From positions 1 to 64,000 of the forward strand of contig NZ_JAMQGO010000002.1 in assembly GCF_023703375.1 (NCBI RefSeq): a stretch of DNA of 64,000 nucleotides, read 5' to 3'. Within the stretch, counting starts at the first letter, position 1, and the number at the start of each line of letters is the position of its first letter. This DNA is from Lutimaribacter degradans (GTDB taxonomy: Bacteria > Pseudomonadota > Alphaproteobacteria > Rhodobacterales > Rhodobacteraceae). Made by a program: the position numbers and the translations under genes. Below are positions 54,215 to 62,035 of the stretch, one piece after another. The notes beneath the pieces were generated by a model. It saw nothing but the letters and a program-made list of their open reading frames with translations. It was not told the origin of the DNA and did not search any database.

Positions 54215-55519
54215 ATGGATCTGCTTTTTTCCAATGACCGCAAGGGAGCATACCCCCAAAGCTGGTATGCCGCCACCGCCCACGAGGCGCCCGAACATCC
54301 CGGGCTGCAGGGCGAGGTAAAGGCCGATGTCTGCGTGGTGGGCGCGGGGTTTACCGGGCTTTCAACGGCGTTGCACCTGGCCCAGCGCGGGGTCGACGTC
54401 GTTCTGCTCGATGCACATCGCGTGGGGTTTGGCGCCTCGGGGCGCAATGGCGGACAGTTGGGCAGCGGCCAACGGCAGGACCAGAAGGCCCTGATCCAGA
54501 TGATGGGGCGCGATGATGCGCGTCACCTTTGGCTGCTGGCGGAAGAGGCAAAGCAACTCGTGCGCGGGCTGATCGACACGCATGGCATCGACTGCGACTA
54601 CCGGCCCGGCGTCGCCTGGACCGCCTTCAGCGAGGCCGAAACGCGCGAGATGCACGGCTATGCCGATCTGCTGGAACGCGAATACGGCTATACCCAGATT
54701 GAACGTCTGGATGGCGATGCCTGCCATGCGCTGTGCCCCTCTCCCGCCTACAAGGGCGGCATCCTGGACATGGGTGCCGGCCACCTGCACCCGTTGAATT
54801 TCGCACTGGGCCTGGCTCGTGCGGCCAAGGCGGCCGGCGTGCGCATCCATGAACGCACCCATGTCCATTCTGTTGAAGATGGCCGCCCAGCCACCGTGCG
54901 CTGCGACCATGGGTTGGTGCGGGCCGAAACGGTCGTGCTGGCCGGCAATGGATACCTGGGCGGGCTCAACCGCAAGGTGGCCGCACGGGTCATGCCGATC
55001 AACAATTTCGTCGTGGCGACCGAGCCCTTGGGTGACCGCGCGGCCGAGGTGCTGACACGCGACGTCGCGGTGGCCGACAGCAAGTTCGTGGTCAATTACT
55101 TTCGCCTCAGCCATGACAAGCGGTTGCTGTTCGGCGGCGGCGAAAGCTATGGCTACCGCTTTCCCGATGATATCGCCGCCAAGGTGCGCAAACCGTTGCA
55201 GGAGATATTTCCCCACTTGACGGACGTGCGGATCGACCATGCCTGGGGCGGCACCCTTGCAATCACGATGAAGCGCCTGCCCTACCTGTCGCGCGTGGGC
55301 GACAGCATCCTGAGTTCGTCGGGCTATTCGGGCCATGGCGTGGGCACGGCAACCCATGCCGGGCTACTGATGGCGAAGGCCATTCTTGGCCAGGGCGCCG
55401 GGTTCGACATGATGGCACGATTGCCTGCGCCGCGCTTTCCGGGTGGGCCGGCCTTTCGCAGCCCCCTGCTGGCGCTGGCTATGACATGGTTTGCCCTGCG
55501 CGACCGGCTGGGCGTCTAG
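54215..55519 (+). CDS. puuB: FAD-dependent amine oxidoreductase (PuuB-like)
   Basis: 434 residues of the DAO family. The N-terminal dinucleotide-binding motif DVCVVGAGFTGLSTALHLAQRGVDVVLLDAHRVGFGASGRNGGQ is at residues about 38-82, and the C-terminal FAD contact is SSSGYSGHGVGTATHAGLLMAKAI. PuuB oxidises gamma-glutamylputrescine to the aldehyde. The neighbours support a gamma-glutamyl-amine substrate here. I use ATG 54215; a GTG codon sits directly before it (54212). GGAAGG precedes. Confidence 0.88.
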   Translation: MDLLFSNDRKGAYPQSWYAATAHEAPEHPGLQGEVKADVCVVGAGFTGLSTALHLAQRGVDVVLLDAHRVGFGASGRNGGQLGSGQRQDQKALIQMMGRDDARHLWLLAEEAKQLVRGLIDTHGIDCDYRPGVAWTAFSEAETREMHGYADLLEREYGYTQIERLDGDACHALCPSPAYKGGILDMGAGHLHPLNFALGLARAAKAAGVRIHERTHVHSVEDGRPATVRCDHGLVRAETVVLAGNGYLGGLNRKVAARVMPINNFVVATEPLGDRAAEVLTRDVAVADSKFVVNYFRLSHDKRLLFGGGESYGYRFPDDIAAKVRKPLQEIFPHLTDVRIDHAWGGTLAITMKRLPYLSRVGDSILSSSGYSGHGVGTATHAGLLMAKAILGQGAGFDMMARLPAPRFPGGPAFRSPLLALAMTWFALRDRLGV

Positions 55520-55612
55520 GCCAACCCAACCTTGCATCACCTTGCGACTTCCTGCCCGGCTTGGCGGCGCGGGCAGCGGGGGCTTGTTTTTTTGCGCAAG
55601 TCATTTAGAAAA

Positions 55613-55631
55613 CCTGAAAAGAACATTCAGG
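55613..55631. promoter_or_regulatory. Candidate operator upstream of the DegT-type aminotransferase
   Basis: CCTGAA-N7-TTCAGG inverted repeat 12 bp before the aminotransferase start. A TTGTTT-N16-TAGAAA sigma-70-like promoter (55584-55611) would start transcription within it. This arrangement fits repression; the binding protein is unknown. Confidence 0.4.
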
Positions 55632-55643
55632 AAAGTCGAAAGC

Positions 55644-56843
55644 ATGTCGCTTGCCCCCAATGTCTACGACGCCGAACCCATCCCTGCCGCCGCCCGCGCC
55701 GAGATCGAGCGCTTGCTGCAATCGGGTGACCTGTTCCGCTATACTGCGCCCGAGGATGCGCCGGTTTCGCTGTTGGAACATGAATTCGCCGCTATGTTGG
55801 GCGCGAAATACGCGCTTGCGGTGTCGTCTTGTTCGGCGGCGTTGTTCCTGTCGCTCAAGGCGCTGAACCTGCCGCGCGATGCCAAGGTTCTGATCCCGGC
55901 CTTTACCTTTGCCGCGGTGCCCTCGTCTATCGTGCATGCCGATTGCATTCCGCTCTTGTGCGAGGTGGGTGACAATTACCGAATCGACCTTGACGATTTT
56001 CACGCCAAGATCGGCCAGGCCGACGCGGTGATGATCAGTCACATGCGCGGCCATACCAGCGATATGGATGCCATCATGGAGGCTGCCGCGCAGCACGGCC
56101 TGCCGGTGATCGAGGATGCCGCCCATTCCCTGGGCACCACCTGGCGCGGGCGGAATATCGGCACCATCGGCAAGATCGGATGTTTCAGCTTTCAATCCTA
56201 CAAGCTGTTGAACAGCGGTGAGGGCGGTATTCTGATCACGGATGACCCTGATATCCTGGCCCGGGCCGTCATCATGTCGGGCGCCTATGAACACAACTGG
56301 CGCAAGCACGGCACCGACCCAGAACTGGATGCCGCTTTTGCCCGGCATCAGAACCAGCTTCCGCTTTACAATCTGCGGCTGGGTAACCTGTCTGCGGCGG
56401 TGGTGCGCGCGCAGTTGGCCGAGGTCGCGCGCCGCGTGCGTGACGGGCGGCGCAACCACGATCACGTGGCAACCCAGCTGAACCTGAGTCCGTGGATCGA
56501 GGTGCCCGACAAGCTGCCCCGCGAAGAACGCGCACCGGATTCGATCCAGTTCAACCTTTGCGGCATGGACGAGGGCGAGATTCGCGCTTTTGCCGATGCG
56601 GCCGCCGCACGCGGCGTCAAGGTGCAGGTGTTCGGGCTGAGCAAGGACAACGCGCGCGCCTATTGGAACTGGCAATTCCTGGCCGATCTGCCCGACCTGC
56701 CCCGGACTCGTGCGATGCTGATGCGCGCCTGCGACGTGCGCCTGCCCGCCCGCCTGACGCTTGAAGACTGCGATTTCGTGGCCGATGCGCTGATCCGCGC
56801 GGCACAGGACATCAAGGGCAACCTGCGCGCCACCGGAACCTGA
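55644..56843 (+). CDS. DegT/DnrJ/EryC1/StrS-family PLP aminotransferase
   Basis: 399 residues. PLP residues are in VIEDAAHSLGTTWRGRNIGTIGKIGCFSFQSYKLLNSGEGG, where K187 is the Schiff-base lysine. SCSAALFLSLKAL and SHMRGHTSDMDAIM are further family features. These enzymes usually aminate keto-sugars, but there are no sugar-biosynthesis genes here. The setting beside amine catabolism suggests a different amino donor or acceptor. Start ATG 55644 with AGGAAAG upstream. Confidence 0.88.
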   Translation: MSLAPNVYDAEPIPAAARAEIERLLQSGDLFRYTAPEDAPVSLLEHEFAAMLGAKYALAVSSCSAALFLSLKALNLPRDAKVLIPAFTFAAVPSSIVHADCIPLLCEVGDNYRIDLDDFHAKIGQADAVMISHMRGHTSDMDAIMEAAAQHGLPVIEDAAHSLGTTWRGRNIGTIGKIGCFSFQSYKLLNSGEGGILITDDPDILARAVIMSGAYEHNWRKHGTDPELDAAFARHQNQLPLYNLRLGNLSAAVVRAQLAEVARRVRDGRRNHDHVATQLNLSPWIEVPDKLPREERAPDSIQFNLCGMDEGEIRAFADAAAARGVKVQVFGLSKDNARAYWNWQFLADLPDLPRTRAMLMRACDVRLPARLTLEDCDFVADALIRAAQDIKGNLRATGT

Positions 56844-56903
56844 CGCCGACGCTTGCCAAGCCGCGCCCTGCCCCCCATCCTGCCCCGAAAACAGGAGGGC
56901 AAG

Positions 56904-57806
56904 ATGGCGGATTTATCCAAGGGCGCGGCGTGGATGGCAGGGGAAATACGACCGATTTCCGAGGCCACGATCGGGGTAACGGATTGGGGCCTGACCCATT
57001 CCGATATCACCTATGACGTGGTGCCGGTCTGGAAGGGCGGATTTTTCCGGCTCGATGATTACCTCGATCGTTTCCTCGAAAGCCTGGCGGCAACGCGGCT
57101 TGATCCAGGGCTGACGCGTGCGCAAATAGCTCAGGCACTGAGTGACATGATGGCCGCCAGCGGCTTGCAAGACGCCTATTGCGCCATGGTCTGCGCGCGC
57201 GGCACGCCGCTGATCCCCGGCACCCGCGACCCGCGTGAATGTGGCAACCATTTCTACGCCTGGTGCGTGCCTTACGTTCACGTCATCCCCTTTGACGTGG
57301 CCGAGAAGGGCGCCAGCGCGCTGATCCCTGACAGCCCCCGCCGCATCCCCGAAACCAGCGTGAACCCGCGCGCCAAGAATTATCACTGGGGCGATTTCAC
57401 CGAAGGGCTGTTCCAGGCCAAGGAAGGCGGTTTCGACACCGTGATCCTGCTGGATCATGCGGGCAACGTGACCGAGGGGCCGGGTTTCAACGTTTTCGCG
57501 GTCAAGGACCAACGCCTGATCACCAGCGGGCACGGGGTTCTGGGCGGTATCACCCGGCGAACGGTGATGGAAATGGCAGCCGAGCAAGGCATGATGCCCG
57601 AGGAACGGCCATTGCCGCTGGACGAGTTTCTGCAAGCCGACGAGGTATTCCTGTCATCGTCGGGCGGGGGTGTGACACCCTTGGTGCGCGTGGGCGACCG
57701 GGTATTCGCCAATGGCGCACCCGGCCCGGTCGCGCGCCGGCTACGCCAGACCTATTTCGACTGGCTGGAGGCGCCGCAGTTTCGAACAGAAATCACCTAT
57801 GGTTAG
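56904..57806 (+). CDS. Class IV PLP aminotransferase ((R)-amine transaminase-like)
   Basis: 300 residues, fold-type IV. The catalytic lysine is K158 (VNPRAKNYHWGDFTEGLFQA) and the PLP-phosphate Glu is E191 (NVTEGPGFNVF). The N-terminal block THSDITYDVVPVWKGGFFRLDDYLDRFLESL resembles that of (R)-selective amine transaminases more than BCAT or D-alanine transaminase, where this loop shapes the substrate pocket. AGGAGG precedes ATG 56904. Substrate unproven; probably an amine or beta-amino compound. Confidence 0.82.
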   Translation: MADLSKGAAWMAGEIRPISEATIGVTDWGLTHSDITYDVVPVWKGGFFRLDDYLDRFLESLAATRLDPGLTRAQIAQALSDMMAASGLQDAYCAMVCARGTPLIPGTRDPRECGNHFYAWCVPYVHVIPFDVAEKGASALIPDSPRRIPETSVNPRAKNYHWGDFTEGLFQAKEGGFDTVILLDHAGNVTEGPGFNVFAVKDQRLITSGHGVLGGITRRTVMEMAAEQGMMPEERPLPLDEFLQADEVFLSSSGGGVTPLVRVGDRVFANGAPGPVARRLRQTYFDWLEAPQFRTEITYG

Positions 57807-57854
57807 ACGGGAAAGGCGCGGTACAGGGTCTTGAAACTGGGCCGCGCTTGGGCC

Positions 57855-58820
57855 TCAATGCATGGTCAACACGTCTTCCATGAAGGGGTAAGCGGCCACT
57901 GCCGGTTCGATCACCACTTCTTTCAGTAGCGGTTTCAACTCGTCCGCGACACGGGCCGGCATGTCCTGCAAGATGCCCTTGCGCGCGGTCAGGGTGATCG
58001 TGCGCGACAACGGCGCAAAGGGCAGAGGCAGCACATCCAGTTGATCGGCGAAACGCCGCGCCCGCATCAGCGCAAGCGGTGTCAGGATCGTCCAGCCTGC
58101 CCCCTGCCCCACCATGGCCAGGATCGCGTGGTAACTGTCCAGTTCGAACCGGGGCGACAAGGTCAGGTTCTGGCGTGCCAGGTGCGCGGTCAGCAGCCGG
58201 CCCATGTGATGCCGGGTGGTGTATTGCACCAGCGGCAGCGCCTTGAGTTGGGCCAGAACATCGCCACCGGGGGCCACGGTGCCACGGGGCGCGGCCACGA
58301 CGAAGCCCTCGGTCAGGATCGGGTGCAGCTCCATCCAGTCGGCTTCGGCGCCCATCTCGGCGGCCACGATCATGTCGAGCGCACGAGCATCCAGCAGGTC
58401 TTGCAGATAGTGGCTTGCGCCGGTTTCCAGCAGGAACTGGCACCCCTTCAGATCACCGGCCAACCGCGTCAGCAGGCGGGGTGTCACGTCGGCCTCGAAA
58501 TCCTCGATCATGCCCAGGCGAAACCGCGTGAGGTTGGACATGTCACCCATGGCCAGCTCGGCCCGCGCCAGCGCGGCCTCGTTGAGGATGTTACCGGCTC
58601 GGCGGCGGAACACCTCGCCCGCCGGGGTCAACAGAACCGGGCGTGTGTTGCGGTGCAACAACGTGGTGCCGATCGCGCTTTCCAGGTTGGTCAATTGCTG
58701 GCTGATCGTCGAGGGGCTGGCATCCAGACGCCGTGCCGCAGCCGAGATGCTGCCTTCTTCCGCGGTGGCGACAAACACCTCGACGCCCCAAAGCGTGATC
58801 CGGCCGGGGCTGTCCACCAT
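57855..58820 (-). CDS. LysR-family transcriptional regulator
   Basis: 321 residues. HTH at residues about 12-70 (LWGVEVFVATAEEGSISAAARRLDASPSTISQQLTNLESAIGTTLLHRNTRPVLLTPAGE), then a substrate-binding domain ending around residue 300. It is convergent with the class IV aminotransferase, so it does not face it, and starts 6 bp after the phaR stop, so it is probably co-transcribed with phaR. Its target may be the amine cluster or its own unit. Confidence 0.88.
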   Translation of the reverse strand: MVDSPGRITLWGVEVFVATAEEGSISAAARRLDASPSTISQQLTNLESAIGTTLLHRNTRPVLLTPAGEVFRRRAGNILNEAALARAELAMGDMSNLTRFRLGMIEDFEADVTPRLLTRLAGDLKGCQFLLETGASHYLQDLLDARALDMIVAAEMGAEADWMELHPILTEGFVVAAPRGTVAPGGDVLAQLKALPLVQYTTRHHMGRLLTAHLARQNLTLSPRFELDSYHAILAMVGQGAGWTILTPLALMRARRFADQLDVLPLPFAPLSRTITLTARKGILQDMPARVADELKPLLKEVVIEPAVAAYPFMEDVLTMH

Positions 58821-58826
58821 CGGGCG

Positions 58827-59396
58827 TTACTTGTCCATCTTCGACAGTTTGGCTTGCAACTCGGCCAGTTGCCGCTTGATGTCATCAAGGTTGTCATCGC
58901 CCGATGGGCGCGCGTCGGCACGGCTTTCATCGCCCGTTTCATTGCCGGGCCATTGTGGCGGCATACCGCTTGTCATCGCCTTGAGAAACGCCTGTTGTTG
59001 CGCCTGCATCGCCTCGAACCCGGGCATTTGCGCCATCGGGTGCACCTTGGCCATGTTTTTCATCATCTTCGACTGGCCATCGCGCAGCATCTCGAATGAC
59101 GCCTGCAGGAATTGCGGCACCATCGAATTGGCCTGATCGGTGTAAGAGCGCACGAGGTCGGTCAACACGTTGACTGGCAGCATGGTTTCACCGCGGCTTT
59201 CATGTTCGGCGATGATTTGCAGCAGGTATTGGCGCGTAAGGTCGTCACCCGATTTCAGATCGACGATCTGAACCTCGCGCCCTTCGCGGATGAAGCCGGC
59301 GATATCTTCAAGCGTCACGTAATCGCTGGTCTCGGTGTTGTAGAGCCGGCGGCTTGCATAGCGCTTGATCAGCAACGGTTTCTTGTCTTCGGCCAC
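58827..59396 (-). CDS. phaR: Polyhydroxyalkanoate synthesis repressor PhaR
   Basis: 189 residues. N-terminal DNA-binding PHB_acc_N domain (LLIKRYASRRLYNTETSDYVTLEDIAGFIREGREVQIVDLKSGDDLTRQYLLQIIAEHE) and a PHB-binding middle (MLPVNVLTDLVRSYTDQANSMVPQFLQASFEML), with an acidic coiled C-terminus. PhaR senses PHB and releases phaP and other operators when polymer forms. Start is GTG 59396 with GGAGGGA upstream; no ATG fits. TGCAGC repeats lie just upstream, suggesting autoregulation. Confidence 0.93.
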   Translation of the reverse strand: MAEDKKPLLIKRYASRRLYNTETSDYVTLEDIAGFIREGREVQIVDLKSGDDLTRQYLLQIIAEHESRGETMLPVNVLTDLVRSYTDQANSMVPQFLQASFEMLRDGQSKMMKNMAKVHPMAQMPGFEAMQAQQQAFLKAMTSGMPPQWPGNETGDESRADARPSGDDNLDDIKRQLAELQAKLSKMDK

Positions 59397-59411
59397 TGGC
59401 AGTCCCTCCGA

Positions 59412-59425
59412 TGCAGCAATGCAGC
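59412..59425. promoter_or_regulatory. Possible PhaR half-sites before phaR
   Basis: Direct repeat TGCAGC-AA-TGCAGC, 16-29 bp upstream of the phaR start. It shares the GCTGC/GCAGC core with the operators at phaP and phaC but is not the full CTGC-N3-GCAG palindrome. Confidence 0.4.
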
Positions 59426-59448
59426 GGAACACTAGGACAGGCCGAAGC

Positions 59449-59478
59449 AAAAAGAAAGGGCGGGCAAATTGCCCGCCC
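59449..59478 (-). terminator. Intrinsic terminator of phaP
   Basis: On the minus strand GGGCGGGC-AATTT-GCCCGCCC is followed by TTTCTTTTT (59449-59457). It lies 54 bp past the phasin stop and separates phaP from phaR transcription. Confidence 0.88.
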
Positions 59479-59532
59479 GTAACCTGCATACCGAGGGAGG
59501 AGGAGTGGATGCAGATTATGTCACCCGGCGCC

Positions 59533-59979
59533 TTACTTGGCGGCGGTGGCCTTCTTGGCCGCCGTGGTGGCGTCCTTTGTCATCTTCTGAACGTTGGCCG
59601 AAGCTTCTTCGGTCATGTCCTTGCCGGCGGCCATCATCAGTTCGACGGTGTCCATCTGAACCTTCTTGGCGATTTCGGCGAAAGCGGCCATGTTCTCGGC
59701 GGCGACTTCAGCCTGGGCCGACGCGAAATCGGTCATTGCCTTGGCGTAATCCGCAGGCTCGGTTTTCGCCTTGGACATCTCTGCCACCTTGGCCAGCGTG
59801 TCCTTGGTCCATTTGGCTGAAATTTCCGATGACTTTTCAACGGCTTCCAGCGTCACGCCGGTCAGCTTTTCGTTCAGCGTGGCCTGCGTCTTGAACGCGT
59901 CTTCCATCGCCTTGGTGTCAACGGGGAATGCGCCCATCATGTCTTTCATCATCGCGGTGTAATCTTGGGTCTTAGCCAT
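59533..59979 (-). CDS. phaP: Phasin (PHA granule protein)
   Basis: 148 residues, all-helical and Ala/Lys/Met-rich: TYAMMKDMMGAFPVD-like start, then LNEKLTGVTLEAVEKSSEISAKWTKDTLAKVAEMSKAKTEPADYAKAMTDFASAQAEVAAENMAAFAEIAKKVQMDTVELMMAAGKDM, the phasin_2 amphipathic pattern, with a Lys/Ala tail. It coats PHB granules and is normally the most abundant PhaR-regulated product. Upstream are two PhaR-type operators, downstream a strong terminator. Confidence 0.92.
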   Translation of the reverse strand: MAKTQDYTAMMKDMMGAFPVDTKAMEDAFKTQATLNEKLTGVTLEAVEKSSEISAKWTKDTLAKVAEMSKAKTEPADYAKAMTDFASAQAEVAAENMAAFAEIAKKVQMDTVELMMAAGKDMTEEASANVQKMTKDATTAAKKATAAK

Positions 59980-60050
59980 GGTCTTGATCCTTTGCGTTTG
60001 CAGTGCACCGGGTCAGTCCCGGCCGTGTCTTTACGCAACGAATATGCATG

Positions 60051-60061
60051 CTGCAGCGCAG
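60051..60061. promoter_or_regulatory. PhaR operator site 1 upstream of phaP
   Basis: CTGC-AGC-GCAG, within the longer palindrome TGCTGC-AGC-GCAGCA (60049-60063), 72-82 bp before the phaP start. It matches the CTGC-N3-GCAG site reported for PhaR of Rhodobacter sphaeroides as I recall it. Confidence 0.72.
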
Positions 60062-60078
60062 CATTTCAAGTTTTTTCG

Positions 60079-60089
60079 CTGCATTGCAG
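60079..60089. promoter_or_regulatory. PhaR operator site 2 upstream of phaP
   Basis: CTGC-ATT-GCAG, flanked by G and C to give GCTGC-N3-GCAGC, 28 bp from site 1 (about 2.7 helical turns) and 25 bp from the phaC stop. Same motif as site 1. Confidence 0.72.
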
Positions 60090-60114
60090 CAAAATTTTGC
60101 CTACCCTAGGTAAA

Positions 60115-61920
60115 TCAACGGTTTTCAGAACGCCGCACGTAGGTGCCCGGCGCCGGGCAAAGCGGCGGATGGGTCGAATCACCCGGTTCGCGCGCGGGCA
60201 CCATCTTGCCCGACCTGCGCGCCAACCACTTGCCCCAGCGCGGCCACCACGACCCTCCGTGGAACTTGGCGCCATCCAGCCAATCATCGGCTGAAAGGGT
60301 CATGTCGGTATTGGTGTAATGGCCATATTTCTTTTTGCTGGGCGGGTTCACGATGCCCGCGATATGGCCTGATTGCGCAACGATGAAGGTACGGTCTTTC
60401 GACCCGAATTTCTGCGCCCCGCGATAGCTGTCTTTCCACGGCGCGATGTGATCGTTTTCGCTGGCGACGAAACAACAGGGCAGTTCCACGTCCTCGACCG
60501 CCAGCCGCTCGTGGCACATTTCGATTCCGCCCTCGACGAATTCGTTTCGCTGGCAAAGGCCGCGCAGGTATTCCACCGCCATGCGCCCCGGAAGGTTCGT
60601 GCCGTCACCGTTCCAATACAGCAGGTCAAAGGCGGGGGGCGTTTCTCCCAGCATGTAAGAGCGGATCGCGGGGCCATAGATCAGGTCGTTCGACCGCAGG
60701 AAACTGAAGGTGCGCGACAGGATGAAACTGCGCAGATACCCCTGTTCGCGTACCTCCTGCTCGATCCCGTCTATGAAATCGTCTTGCAGGAAGGGCGTAA
60801 ATTCACCCTGGTCGGAAAAATCGGTGAGCGTGGTAAAGAAGGTGGCCGACTTCACCGACTTGTCCCCGCGGCGTTTCAGCAGCGCCAACACCATCGACAG
60901 CGTGCTGCCCGCGATGCAGTAACCGACGGCGTTCACCTGCTTTTGCCCGGTGATCGTCTTGATCTCGCGGAAGGCGGCCAGGTAACCGTCTTCGATGTAA
61001 TCCTCCATACCGACATCGCGATAGGTCGCATCCGGGTTGACCCAACTGACCACGAACAGGGTAAAGCCTTGTTCGGTGATCCACTTTATCAGGCTGTTCT
61101 GCTCTTTCAGGTCGAGGATATAATATTTGTTGATCCATGGCGGAAAGATCACCAGCGGCGTCGCATGGACCTGGTCGGTCGCGGGCGAGAACTGGATCAA
61201 TTCCATCATGCGGTTGCGATAAACGACCTGTCCCGGCGTGGTGGCGATGTTCTCGCCCAGGCGAAAGGCGTTTTCATCCGAAAGCCGCACCAGCATTTCA
61301 CCGTTATTTGCCTCGAGATCGGAGACAAGGTTCTCAAGCCCCTTCACCAGGCTATCGCCATCTGTTTCGATCGCGCGTTCGAGCGCGTCGGGGTTGGTCG
61401 GCAGGAAATTGGTGGGCGCCATCATGTCGATGATCTGGTTCGAGAAATATTCAAGCCGCCTGCGTTCTTTCGGCTCAAGGTCGTCGGCGGCGGAAACCGC
61501 ATCGCGGATCGCCTGCGCGTTCAGCATGTACTGCTGCTTGACGTAATTAAAATACGGGTGCTTTTGCCACAACGGGTTGGCAAAGCGCCGGTCGCTGGGC
61601 GTTTCATCCTCGGGGGCTTCCAGCTTGCCCTGGGCCAGCGCCTGTTGCGCCTCGAGGAAATGCTTGACCGACTTGCCCCAGTATTCCACCTGGCTTTCGA
61701 AGATGCGCGCAGGGTTTTGCATTATTTCTTGCCAATAGGATTGCGTGGCCTTCACCAGCAGGTCCGACCCCGGCGCGTTCAGCGTGGGGTTGGCCTGGTT
61801 TCGGCGCGACACGGCCGCAACCAGGCGTTGCGACAACTCTTCGACCTTCGCAAGATTGCTGTTGAGCCGTTCGAGATTTTCGGCTGTGGCCTTGTCCGCG
61901 ACATCGTCTTTAGTTGTCAT
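60115..61920 (-). CDS. phaC: Class I poly(3-hydroxyalkanoate) synthase
   Basis: 601 residues. Polymerises 3-hydroxyacyl-CoA to PHA on granules. The N-terminal ~230 residues include the PhaC_N part (ARIFESQVEYWGKSVKHFLEAQQALAQG...KHPYFNYVKQQYMLNAQAI). The alpha/beta core has the lipase-like box GYCIAG with the catalytic Cys335, the Asp in ASENDHIAPW and the His in SGHIAGIVNPP. Length matches class I, so no PhaE/PhaR subunit is needed. Convergent to nothing; divergent from phaZ with a PhaR site between. Confidence 0.96.
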   Translation of the reverse strand: MTTKDDVADKATAENLERLNSNLAKVEELSQRLVAAVSRRNQANPTLNAPGSDLLVKATQSYWQEIMQNPARIFESQVEYWGKSVKHFLEAQQALAQGKLEAPEDETPSDRRFANPLWQKHPYFNYVKQQYMLNAQAIRDAVSAADDLEPKERRRLEYFSNQIIDMMAPTNFLPTNPDALERAIETDGDSLVKGLENLVSDLEANNGEMLVRLSDENAFRLGENIATTPGQVVYRNRMMELIQFSPATDQVHATPLVIFPPWINKYYILDLKEQNSLIKWITEQGFTLFVVSWVNPDATYRDVGMEDYIEDGYLAAFREIKTITGQKQVNAVGYCIAGSTLSMVLALLKRRGDKSVKSATFFTTLTDFSDQGEFTPFLQDDFIDGIEQEVREQGYLRSFILSRTFSFLRSNDLIYGPAIRSYMLGETPPAFDLLYWNGDGTNLPGRMAVEYLRGLCQRNEFVEGGIEMCHERLAVEDVELPCCFVASENDHIAPWKDSYRGAQKFGSKDRTFIVAQSGHIAGIVNPPSKKKYGHYTNTDMTLSADDWLDGAKFHGGSWWPRWGKWLARRSGKMVPAREPGDSTHPPLCPAPGTYVRRSENR

Positions 61921-61944
61921 ATTCAGTTTTTCCTCGTATCTTCG

Positions 61945-61955
61945 CTGCTATGCAG
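61945..61955. promoter_or_regulatory. PhaR operator in the phaC-phaZ divergent region
   Basis: CTGC-TAT-GCAG, 25-35 bp before the phaC start and about 80 bp before phaZ. Same CTGC-N3-GCAG palindrome as upstream of phaP, so both divergent promoters may respond to PhaR. Confidence 0.65.
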
Positions 61956-62035
61956 CATGACGATCGCCAGCACGGAGGAGCAGCGCGACCGACATCGAAC
62001 CGGGGCGATCCGCCCTTAGAAAGGAAAGACCGCTT

